From Burkholderia anthina (GTDB lineage: Bacteria; Pseudomonadota; Gammaproteobacteria; Burkholderiales; Burkholderiaceae), in assembly GCF_902498995.1 (NCBI RefSeq), contig NZ_CABVLY010000012.1, forward strand, positions 124,001 to 188,000: a stretch of 64,000 bases of DNA, in the 5' to 3' direction. Positions 31,081 through 38,694 of the stretch are shown piece after piece (the first letter of the stretch is position 1; each line of letters starts with the position of its first letter). The notes beneath the pieces are model-generated. The model did not search any database. It saw only the letters and a list, made by a program, of their open reading frames with translations, and was not told the origin of the DNA. Position numbers and translations under genes: made by a program.

Positions 31081-31569
31081 ATGTGATGTGTTGATTCTGT
31101 TGTGTTGCGAAGTGCTCAACCGCCTGTTCAGCGCGCGCATTGCAGAGTGGCACGACAAACCTCTCTCCTCATCGACCAGTAGTAGATATGGGCGCAGGTT
31201 CGAACAATACCGGGCGGCGCTGTTGTCGAGGATGAGAATTTCTTTAGCGTGAGCGCTGATGTGTTTTTCCGCCTCACGTAGGCGACTTGGCAAGGCCCCT
31301 TCGTAGATAGCGGTGCGGAGCGTGGTACCCAATACTCTCTTTCTAATGAATGTGGGTAAGAGTTCAAGGCATGCGTCCACGGCGAGATGGTAGGTCCACC
31401 AGGTATTGAGTACCACAGCTGCATCCGGGTGCTCCACGAGCGCCTCCGCGAGCGCCGGTACGTACTCGAGGACCGTGTGTCCGGGGCACTGTAGTTCAGG
31501 AAGACGGCGGTGTCGGTACGAGAGATGGTTGGGGTGGAGAACGCCATCGAAGTTCAGATAGACCACCAT
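31069..31569 (-). CDS. HAD-fold protein related to the HAD domain of Swiss-Army-Knife RNA repair proteins
   Basis: 166 aa. Motif I reads YLNFDGVLHP near the N-terminus, so the usual nucleophile Asp of the DxDGV motif is Asn. VVLNTWW is the motif II region with its aromatic partner typical of this family, and EILILDNSA fits the later acidic motif. HAD enzymes of this subgroup are linked to nucleic-acid end repair. The Asn makes phosphatase activity doubtful. It lies 8 bp downstream of a second HAD-like gene, so the two form an operon. Confidence 0.65.
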   Translation of the reverse strand: MVVYLNFDGVLHPNHLSYRHRRLPELQCPGHTVLEYVPALAEALVEHPDAAVVLNTWWTYHLAVDACLELLPTFIRKRVLGTTLRTAIYEGALPSRLREAEKHISAHAKEILILDNSAARYCSNLRPYLLLVDEERGLSCHSAMRALNRRLSTSQHNRINTSHSST

Positions 31570-31577
31570 GTGAGCCT

Positions 31578-32090
31578 CTATATAAGTAGTCCGAAGTTAT
31601 CTTCGGTCGTGTCGATGCCTTCTTCAAGCAAGAGCTTTATCAGGCCGGCGATTTCGTTAGCCTCGTCGGTACCCGTCTTCTTCACGTGAACCGATTGAGC
31701 AATGTACTCATATGGGATGGCATACGGGGAGGCGTCGACTATAACTAGATGACTTGGCCGCCGCCGCCGTATGTCCGCACGTAGATAGTCCGCGCGGGAG
31801 AGGATGGCATCGCGCCTGTGGACGCGATTGCCGGGCATCGTCGCGCCGATGGTGGCGCGTGCGATTTCTTCCGGGAGGAGGTTGAGGATGCCTCGATAGC
31901 CGAAGTCGGCAACTAATCTTGAGTTGATGACGACGGACACGTTCGGTACGTCCGCCAGGAGCCGGGAGATTGCTGGCAATAGCGGCAGCGGGGTGGCGCG
32001 CGGTGTCTGGTGCCGCCAGCTTTGCAGCTTCGTAGAGCCGGGGCGCATAAATAGCACGCCCTCGACGCCGAGGTACAGGACTTGAGGCAT
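31578..32090 (-). CDS. Second, more degenerate HAD-like protein
   Basis: 170 aa. The N-terminus YLGVEGVLFMRPG aligns with the HAD motif I of its downstream neighbour, but both acidic positions are changed (Gly and Glu). VSVVINSRLVADFG aligns with motif II, and HLVIVDASPYAIP with motif IV. It is thus probably non-catalytic, perhaps a subunit of a heteromer with the 31069-31569 product. The pair is transcribed leftward, divergent from the DUF6471 gene. Confidence 0.6.
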   Translation of the reverse strand: MPQVLYLGVEGVLFMRPGSTKLQSWRHQTPRATPLPLLPAISRLLADVPNVSVVINSRLVADFGYRGILNLLPEEIARATIGATMPGNRVHRRDAILSRADYLRADIRRRRPSHLVIVDASPYAIPYEYIAQSVHVKKTGTDEANEIAGLIKLLLEEGIDTTEDNFGLLI

Positions 32091-32214
32091 GGTCGTGCGT
32101 TCCGGTAACCGCCGGGTCGGGACATTTCCGACCTGTCCGGGGCCAAACTTGCCGAGGCGGGTGATAATGATGGGACTCTATACGGGCGATTTTTTTACTT
32201 TTCTTGAAAGAGCC

Positions 32215-32232
32215 GTGTGAGTTTCCTCACAC
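32215..32232. promoter_or_regulatory. Inverted repeat operator GTGTGAG-N4-CTCACAC
   Basis: Seven-base perfect arms around TTTC, ending 12 bp before the ATG of the DUF6471-type gene. A related palindrome, GTGAGTTAACTCAC, lies at 32844-32859 just after that gene. The shared core is GTGAGTTNNCTCAC. Probably the binding site of a regulator made in this region. Confidence 0.6.
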
Positions 32233-32244
32233 AGAAAATAGTAC

Positions 32245-32784
32245 ATGTCAGCGCAATTGCAAGTTAAATCTGCTGCCAGTGTGGAAAGTGGCTGGGCTAA
32301 GCTCGCATCTCGAGCGGCCCGGGTGATGCTCGCGCGTCAAGACATGAGCTACACCCAACTGGCGGGCGAACTCGCGAAGCTTGGCGTCGCGGAGTCAGCA
32401 CACGCTGTCGAAGCGAAGGTTTCGAGGGGGACGTTCCGGTTCGCCTTCTTCTTGCAGCTCCTCGCTGGCTCGCGCACGGACTGCCCATATTTGTGGGCGA
32501 GCGCTCTCGGTTCAACGGAGACGTGGCAGGCCAGGTCAGCCGCGGTGTTTGCTGCAGAGATGACGGGGCAACCTTGGCTCAACTGGCAGATGTTGTCGAA
32601 TCGCCTGCAGGAAATCGGAGTTAGCCTTCCTTCCGAATCGCTGCAAGCGCAAATCGAGAGCGGCTCTTTCCCGGCGACATTGTTTCTTCAATGCGCAACC
32701 GTGTGCCGCTTTGAGAGCGTCTATCGCTTTCTGGACACTTCCGCGCTTCATCGCGTCGCCTTGGCGAGTTCGTCCCGACCGTAA
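32245..32784 (+). CDS. Protein with two DUF6471-like (HTH-like) domains
   Basis: 179 aa. Residues about 12-80 show the DUF6471 pattern: GWAKLASRAARVMLARQDMSYTQLA..L, EAKVSRGTFRFAFFLQLL. A second, weaker copy runs from about 105 to 165: WQMLSNRLQEIGVSL, QIESGSFPATLFLQCA. The domain resembles a phage-repressor-type helix-turn-helix. With operator-like palindromes on both sides, an autoregulating DNA-binding protein is the best guess. No ribosome binding site is obvious, so a leaderless or weakly translated message is possible. Confidence 0.6.
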   Translation: MSAQLQVKSAASVESGWAKLASRAARVMLARQDMSYTQLAGELAKLGVAESAHAVEAKVSRGTFRFAFFLQLLAGSRTDCPYLWASALGSTETWQARSAAVFAAEMTGQPWLNWQMLSNRLQEIGVSLPSESLQAQIESGSFPATLFLQCATVCRFESVYRFLDTSALHRVALASSSRP

Positions 32785-32843
32785 CGGTGCTCGGAAGCCA
32801 AATCTTCTTGCATATTCTCGCCCACGGCCTAGACTGATTGTTG

Positions 32844-32859
32844 CGTGAGTTAACTCACG
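32844..32859. promoter_or_regulatory. Perfect 16-bp palindrome CGTGAGTTAACTCACG
   Basis: It shares GTGAGTTNNCTCAC with the operator at 32215-32232. It lies between the DUF6471 gene and the next small genes, and likely controls transcription toward 33129-33648. Confidence 0.6.
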
Positions 32860-33128
32860 GAAATGCGCCCGCATAAGGAAAAATACAGAGGGGGCGCCGG
32901 GAGCGGCCACATCGATGGCATTGCTACGACGCGACCCCGCAGGGCATTGGATGGACGGCAGGTATCGTTGCTCACGTGCCCGACAAGGCGACTCGGTGTT
33001 GAACGCAGAATGCTCGTCTGCAAGCCGGGGAAGTTCTCTGTTGTGGAGTTGGTCGCAACCAGCAAATCCGTGCCTTCGCACAAGCTGTGTGCAGCCGGCT
33101 GCTCGCACTTCATAAGAGGGAGGCCATT
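32860..33128. other. Probable leader of the next small genes
   Basis: About 270 bp after the palindrome. A plus-strand frame begins at 32863 but has no ribosome binding site and its composition does not look like a protein. I see no supported gene here. Confidence 0.4.
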
Positions 33129-33464
33129 ATGGCCTTGTGGAACATCGCGTCAGTGGTGTCCCAGCCAGAGGTTTCTATCGCCCGATGGCGAGTTCTGGAA
33201 ATCGATGCCGGGACAAGACACTTCGTCGGAGCGGACGAGCGCGATTTTAGCGGCCGTGTCAGTTCGGCAATCGTGGCGTTCGACTACGAAATGATGCGTG
33301 GTCGTACGCGGTCAGGCCGCGTTTATCAGCTCGTCGGCAGTCCCGGACGCTCGACCAACGCCGACTATGTTTGGCAGCACTGGTGTGCTATTAACGAAGT
33401 AAAGTCGTTCTCAGACGTTACGAAGCAACTGCTTGCAGGCACGGCCGATGACAACCGCATATGA
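33129..33464 (+). CDS. Small conserved-looking hypothetical protein
   Basis: 111 aa beginning MALWNIASVVSQPEVSI, with GGGAGG before the ATG. The middle has alternating strands (WRVLEIDAGTRHFVGADERDFSGRVSSAI). It contains GRVYQLVGSPGRSTNADYVWQHW, which looks like a compact beta fold. No known domain. It overlaps the start of the BPSL0761-type gene by 17 bp, so the two are co-translated. Confidence 0.65.
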   Translation: MALWNIASVVSQPEVSIARWRVLEIDAGTRHFVGADERDFSGRVSSAIVAFDYEMMRGRTRSGRVYQLVGSPGRSTNADYVWQHWCAINEVKSFSDVTKQLLAGTADDNRI

Positions 33465-33648
33465 GCGAACAAAATCGGTCATCGAGACGCGCGAGTTATT
33501 GCGACTGCTTGCATCTTCTGACGACATTGTGAGTCGCGGACATGTTAGGTCGGTCGCGGTACGGTTGCTTCGGCATTACCCACTCGTCATTGACCTCAAA
33601 GTTTCGGCGGCGGCACTACCCGGGATTTGGGCCGTCCCAGAACGCTAA
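33448..33648 (+). CDS. BPSL0761-family small protein
   Basis: 66 aa from ATG 33448. The N-terminal TAYERTKSVIETRELLRLLAS and the RLLRHYP motif match the short BPSL0761 family, common in Burkholderia and other beta-proteobacterial genomic islands. Function unknown. Co-transcribed with the 111-aa gene upstream. Confidence 0.75.
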   Translation: MTTAYERTKSVIETRELLRLLASSDDIVSRGHVRSVAVRLLRHYPLVIDLKVSAAALPGIWAVPER

Positions 33649-34123
33649 CGAAGTGACAGAATAGCGGTCGCGAGGGAGCGTTGAGCGAGCGAGTGTGATG
33701 GAATCGATGGGCGTATCGTAAGGATGTCGCCGTGAGGCAGCACCTACTGTCCTTTTTTAAGGCAGTGTTTTTAACATGCAAACTCTTTTCACGCCCGCCA
33801 AAACTCATCGAAGTATTGTCGAGACAGAAGCGCAGGTGGGACACACGTTGAAATAAGCTGTGAACTCGACCAATCCGTTGTTAGGCGGGAGCGTATAGTA
33901 GACTTCCGTACGCGAGACGGGGACCGCCACGACTGCCGAGTGGGGAAATCGCAGCAAGCTAGGCCCGGTGGAGGCACTGGCCGGAGCTTCTGCCGGCAGC
34001 GTCATACTGACATTGATGCGCAGGCGACATGCGATGAGCTTGTGGTCAAGGCGCCCGAGTTCGTTCTGAAAGCCATTAAAAACCTAGACCGATGCAGCGA
34101 GCAGACTCGATAGCCACCTGCCA
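33649..34123. other. Spacer before the DISARM-like operon; one possible small leftward gene
   Basis: About 475 bp. The only frame worth noting is leftward, 34005-33805, 66 aa starting MTLPAEAPASAS and ending with FNVCPTCASVSTILR, which includes a CPTC pair. It has no clear ribosome binding site, so it is not called as a gene. The promoter of the operon starting at 34124 should lie here. Confidence 0.4.
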
Positions 34124-35860
34124 ATGACGCCAACCACAAAGTCCCAGTTCCTTCGCCTCGTCCGCGCTCTTCGGGCTGTCATGCAAGGCGCGCAACTCGG
34201 AACAGATGTGGTCATGGGTAGCGCATTAATGCGCTGGTGCAAGGAGTCGTTCCCGGGGTTGCCGCGTTCCGGCCTGCCAGCGAATGCGCAGTTGCGGAAT
34301 GCCCCGGCCGTCGCGGCATTCGTCGACTTCGTGAAGAGCAAGGACCTTCTTGAGGCGATTTACTGGCTCTCCTCGGCCTATGCTCAGCTCGCTGGCGAAG
34401 AGCGCCGTAAGCAACTGGCGATGTTCTTTACGCCGCCATCGTTGACCAAACGCCTGCTGGATGACTTGTCGGCAAGTGGCGTGGATTTTTCGGTCCGGAA
34501 GTTCTGCGACCCCGCGTGTGGAGGCGCCGCATTTTTGGCGCCAATTGCGATGCGCATGCGTGATGCGCTGCGCGAGCGAGGAACATCCGCGACGCAAATC
34601 CTTGACCACGTGCAGCGCCACCTCCTCGGATTCGATAAGGATGCTGCTCTGTGCGAAATGTCGAAGCACTTCCTGCTGATGGTTCTGCATGACGAAGTTG
34701 TCGCGACCGGTGCGCGACCGAAGTTCCAGGTTCACCAAGGCGACTCGCTCATACGAGCTCAGCCACTGCTCGGAACTCTCGACGTTGTTGTCTGCAACCC
34801 ACCGTTCCGGAAGATGCCGTCCGCCGAGGTCGCGCATTACCTGGGGCACTTCGCGGACATCATCGAAGCGCAGCCGAATTTGTACGCACTTTTCATGGCC
34901 TTATGCGTCAAATTGTTGGCGCCGGGGGGGACCTGCGCGCTTGTAACGCCCACAAGCTTCCTGTCTGGCCAATACTTTTCGAAGCTGCGCACGTTCTTGT
35001 TGACCCAAGCCAACGTGTTGAGTATCGGCATGGTTAGTGACCGGCTCGGCGTATTCATCGACGTGGAGCAGGAAACCGCACTGACGCTGGCGCGGCGAGA
35101 ACAGACTGGTCATGTGCCCGCCACCGAAGCTTACGTGTCGGTTGTCGCCCGCGACGGCAACTACGTCAACGTGGGCCGTTGCGTCCTTCCTAACTCGGGC
35201 ACTGCGTGGCCAGTTCCGCGAACGGAGAGCGACGTTGTATTGCTAAAGAGCGCCGCAAAATCGCGTGCAACCCTTGCCGACTATGGATACACCCCGCGTA
35301 TTGGCGCATTCGTGTGGAACCGGGACACGCGCACGACCTACCCATCAGCAAAGAGCGCAGCACGTGCGCATGGAGGAACCGCTGTCCCGCTGCTGTGGTC
35401 AAGCGATATTTCTCCGGATGGTTCTCTGCGTTTCTCCGGAGCACCGAAAGCGAACCGGGAACACTGCTTCGTGAATCTCGGGGCGAAAGACCACCGCTCG
35501 GTTGTCCGCCGGCCCAGCGTCTTGCTGCAGCGAGTTACCTCTAACGACCAGCCTCGACGCCTGGTTGCTGCAGCCGTACCGCAAGCACTAATAGAAACCT
35601 ACGGTGGTTTCGTCGGCGAGAACCACACCGTCATCCTCGAACAGGTGAGCCCTGAGCCCGCGCTCGCTCCCGAGGAGCTGGCGCAATTACTCGCCACCCC
35701 CACGGTGGACCGCTACTTTCGTTGCATCTCTGGGGCGACAAACGTATCCATCTTCGAGCTCGGCCAGCTTCGACTGCCCGACCCGGGACGGCTCAGAAAT
35801 CTCCTCGCGCGGGGATGCGACATGCCGAGTGCTGCGCGCAGAGCGCTTCACGAGCAGTAG
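34124..35860 (+). CDS. N6-adenine DNA methyltransferase of a DISARM-like system
   Basis: 578 aa. FFTPPSLTKRLLDD at 101-114 precedes motif I DPACGGAAFL (129-138); the catalytic NPPF is at 225-228. This is the gamma-type arrangement of Eco57I-like and type I HsdM-like adenine methylases. The C-terminal 250 residues may be a target-recognition domain. It heads an operon with DrmA- and DrmB-type genes, so it probably marks host DNA as self, as DrmMI does in class 1 DISARM. It is shorter than a usual DrmMI. Gap to the next gene is 44 bp. Confidence 0.82.
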   Translation: MTPTTKSQFLRLVRALRAVMQGAQLGTDVVMGSALMRWCKESFPGLPRSGLPANAQLRNAPAVAAFVDFVKSKDLLEAIYWLSSAYAQLAGEERRKQLAMFFTPPSLTKRLLDDLSASGVDFSVRKFCDPACGGAAFLAPIAMRMRDALRERGTSATQILDHVQRHLLGFDKDAALCEMSKHFLLMVLHDEVVATGARPKFQVHQGDSLIRAQPLLGTLDVVVCNPPFRKMPSAEVAHYLGHFADIIEAQPNLYALFMALCVKLLAPGGTCALVTPTSFLSGQYFSKLRTFLLTQANVLSIGMVSDRLGVFIDVEQETALTLARREQTGHVPATEAYVSVVARDGNYVNVGRCVLPNSGTAWPVPRTESDVVLLKSAAKSRATLADYGYTPRIGAFVWNRDTRTTYPSAKSAARAHGGTAVPLLWSSDISPDGSLRFSGAPKANREHCFVNLGAKDHRSVVRRPSVLLQRVTSNDQPRRLVAAAVPQALIETYGGFVGENHTVILEQVSPEPALAPEELAQLLATPTVDRYFRCISGATNVSIFELGQLRLPDPGRLRNLLARGCDMPSAARRALHEQ

Positions 35861-35904
35861 TCCGTTTTACCCATACGCCGGGAATCGCGACAAACATAAG
35901 ACTC

Positions 35905-38694
35905 ATGGCTTCGAGAAAACATCTGAACGACCTGCTGGAGGCGCAGAAGAAGCGGCGCGAAGAACTTGCGAGACTTGCTACCCGCAAACCAGCTGCACGG
36001 CCAAGGGCCGTGACGAAACCCGCGAACCCGCCTCAACAGTTAGAGCCACTTTCCCCTCCGCGGGACCCCGAGCCTCCGCCCGTGTTGCCGCGCACTCGCG
36101 AGGCGCTCATCGCGCTGTACCAGGACGACAGCGCTCAGCCGAGCGAGCCCTCATCGGCACTGATTTCGCTTGCCGACTTGTATCTGCATGCTGCGCAGCA
36201 CCGTTCGCGTCATATTGCGATGGTGTGGCCGGCCACGCTCAAGACTTTGACCGTCGTGCACGCCCTGGCTACGCTGGTGCGTTGGCACGAAGGCGATAAG
36301 CAGGGCGTCCGAGGCCTGCTCTTCCCAGCCAAGACCAACGTTTTCTATCGGCTAAACCACCTACACTTAGACCGAAAGTCTCTGTTGCATATTGCTAACG
36401 ACCTAGTCGAAGGCAACGGCAACGCCAAAGTCATTCGGTCGATGCGAGACAAGGATGCTTTCCTTTTCTCGCTAGCTGACAAATGTCTTCCTGAGATTTC
36501 GGGGGAGCCCTTCAATCCGACCATTGGCGAGTTGCTGCCGCTTTTCTTAGCCACGCCCGACTCCAACGGTTGGAGTGTCTGCGACGCTCGATTGCTCGCA
36601 CTCGTTCGAGCCAAGCTTGCCCGACGAGCGCATGCGAAGGCGTTGCAGATGAATTGCGCCGTCATCGGCGACCCTCATACCGCGCCGGACGCGCTTTTCG
36701 CGCTTGATGGGCGAATGGGAGAGGAGGGACTCCGTAAGGCCTGCAAGGCGCTGTCGAAACTCGGCCCGCCAGAGGTGGTGCTGGTGCAAGCAACGCGCGC
36801 GGTGCGTTTCGGGGCTCCAGGCTGGAAAGGGCAATTGGCACGCTTTTGCCTCATGCTCGAAGACATTTTTCAGAGTGCTATGCCGGGAGTGGTCGTCGTC
36901 ACGGATGAGCCGCACGCCGCCTACCGGCTCAAGGACGAGCTCTGGGAGCGAAATCATAAGCGTGACCCTCAGCATCGCTGGCACATGCGGCACGAGTTCA
37001 GCATTTCCGGCATTCCAAGTACTGTGGGCAATGAAGGGCTACTGGCGCCAGGAACTCGCGAGGCTGCTCATCCGTCTCCTCGCGAATTCGATGTACACAT
37101 CGTGGATGCCGACGCGGCCAAGGTGGCGAACAGGCTCATTCGCATCGCCAGTGCTGCGCCGGGCGGACAAGCATCAGCGAAGCCGCTTGCCGACGCTGCC
37201 GCCTTTCTTTCGCGTTTGGCGGCCCTCCCTTGCGGCGTGCGCCACATGTCGGAATACTTAGCCGGCCCGGACGTGACTGACCGCACACGTAGGGAGTTCG
37301 ACTGGCCCACTCATTTGGGTGCCGCTCTCGAGTTCAACCGCAGCGTTGGTGTCGGAGACGACCGGCCGCTCCTACTCGATTGCCTGGAGCGCGGCTCGAA
37401 GCTCTTCGGCAACTACTATGCTGCGACTCCCTTTGCCCACAAGCTGGCCGCCCTCGTCGCGAATGCCGCTACGGGGAAGAAGCGCAGCGTGGCCATCGTG
37501 TTCCCCAATGCGCTTTACCGGCGCTTGGCCGAGCGCTTCCTCGCCGAGTATGACCAGTACCCATCGGGTGCAACTTACGATGCCTTCGGTGACCGCGTGC
37601 ACCTACTCCCTGCTGCGCAATTGGAGGAGCACATTGACGGGCTGCACGGTGCGACGCTTGTGTTCGCTGGACTCAACGAGGATTGTCTGCGCGTGCTGTT
37701 AGCCGACGACCGAGTCCCCGCGCACTCGGTACTCTTGCTGACCCAGCGGGCAGGTCAGTTTCTGCGAGCAACCCTCAAGCCCATCGTAGAGCGCATGCCG
37801 GAGTTCAAATCCTACAAACCGCGGATGGAGTCCATTCTGCGGCAACTGAAGGACTTGCCTGAGGACGCGTCTGTACTTTCTACCGGCGACTACGTGTTGC
37901 CGACCTTCCGGGTCGAGCTGTCGTCCGATATTGCACTGCACGAGCAGGAGGTCGACCCTGATTCATGGGGCATCCGGTTCGACAACGGCCTCACGCAATA
38001 TCGCCGTGGCACATCGGACGTGTACGTCTACGAGCCGGCTTCGCAACATGCCACTGACGCGGGATTCCGGACGTGCCAGGTTCGCTCTTTGGAAGTCGGG
38101 GACAGGGTCTTCCTGATGTCTGCGGAACTGCGCGAGATGGTCGAGCAGGTATTGTGTGACGCAGGGGTGTCAATCCAGTCCGACAAGACCTTTGAGTCAG
38201 CACTTCGTAGCTACCACGAGCTGGTGCAAAAGCGCCTTGCGCAGCGGTTTCCGCAAGCTACAGTGGCAGACCAGGTACGCGCCGTTCGCCAGTCGATGGT
38301 GGAACTTGATGCTAGCTTGGAACGCAGATTGCCAACGTTGCAGGCGATGCGCCACTGGATTGACCTAGGGCGCTCACCCGACACTCCATTCGAGCAATTA
38401 AGGCCGCAAGCGCCAAATCGCGAAGACGTGTTTAAAGCCTTCGCAGAGGTGCTCGGTTTTTCCTCGCTTGAAGCTGCCTATCATTGGCAGCGTGTCATCA
38501 CGGCCGTCCGCACCTCGCGCCGGCTAGACGGACGCCATGTTTCCGACATCTACGCGTACATGCTCTTGCAGCCCGAGTCGGTTATGGCTCATTCCAGCAT
38601 CAGAAGGAAGACGCTTCACCAGTTGTTCGACAAGGCACGTGAGAACGTTGCTACCGTCGAAATCGTTGGTCCCCTGAAGGAGTCGAAAGAATGA
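35905..38694 (+). CDS. DISARM-associated protein of unknown fold, in the DrmE position
   Basis: 929 aa from ATG 35905; reading further upstream would overlap the methylase. An N-terminal Arg/Lys-rich and Pro-rich linker (about 10-60) leads into a large globular protein. I see no complete Walker A or SNF2 motif, so it is not DrmD. Segments such as IAMVWPATLKTL, VVVVTDEPHAAYRL and ATLVFAGLNEDCL hint at a decayed P-loop or helicase-like fold. The C-terminus, with FKAFAEVLGFSSLEAAYHWQRVITAVRTSRR, resembles what I recall of DrmE tails. It overlaps drmA as ATGA. DrmE identity is an inference. Confidence 0.7.
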   Translation: MASRKHLNDLLEAQKKRREELARLATRKPAARPRAVTKPANPPQQLEPLSPPRDPEPPPVLPRTREALIALYQDDSAQPSEPSSALISLADLYLHAAQHRSRHIAMVWPATLKTLTVVHALATLVRWHEGDKQGVRGLLFPAKTNVFYRLNHLHLDRKSLLHIANDLVEGNGNAKVIRSMRDKDAFLFSLADKCLPEISGEPFNPTIGELLPLFLATPDSNGWSVCDARLLALVRAKLARRAHAKALQMNCAVIGDPHTAPDALFALDGRMGEEGLRKACKALSKLGPPEVVLVQATRAVRFGAPGWKGQLARFCLMLEDIFQSAMPGVVVVTDEPHAAYRLKDELWERNHKRDPQHRWHMRHEFSISGIPSTVGNEGLLAPGTREAAHPSPREFDVHIVDADAAKVANRLIRIASAAPGGQASAKPLADAAAFLSRLAALPCGVRHMSEYLAGPDVTDRTRREFDWPTHLGAALEFNRSVGVGDDRPLLLDCLERGSKLFGNYYAATPFAHKLAALVANAATGKKRSVAIVFPNALYRRLAERFLAEYDQYPSGATYDAFGDRVHLLPAAQLEEHIDGLHGATLVFAGLNEDCLRVLLADDRVPAHSVLLLTQRAGQFLRATLKPIVERMPEFKSYKPRMESILRQLKDLPEDASVLSTGDYVLPTFRVELSSDIALHEQEVDPDSWGIRFDNGLTQYRRGTSDVYVYEPASQHATDAGFRTCQVRSLEVGDRVFLMSAELREMVEQVLCDAGVSIQSDKTFESALRSYHELVQKRLAQRFPQATVADQVRAVRQSMVELDASLERRLPTLQAMRHWIDLGRSPDTPFEQLRPQAPNREDVFKAFAEVLGFSSLEAAYHWQRVITAVRTSRRLDGRHVSDIYAYMLLQPESVMAHSSIRRKTLHQLFDKARENVATVEIVGPLKESKE

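Noticed and set aside
32863-33294. A 143-residue frame starting just after the palindrome
   Set aside because: No ribosome binding site, composition unlike a protein, and it overlaps the better supported gene at 33129.
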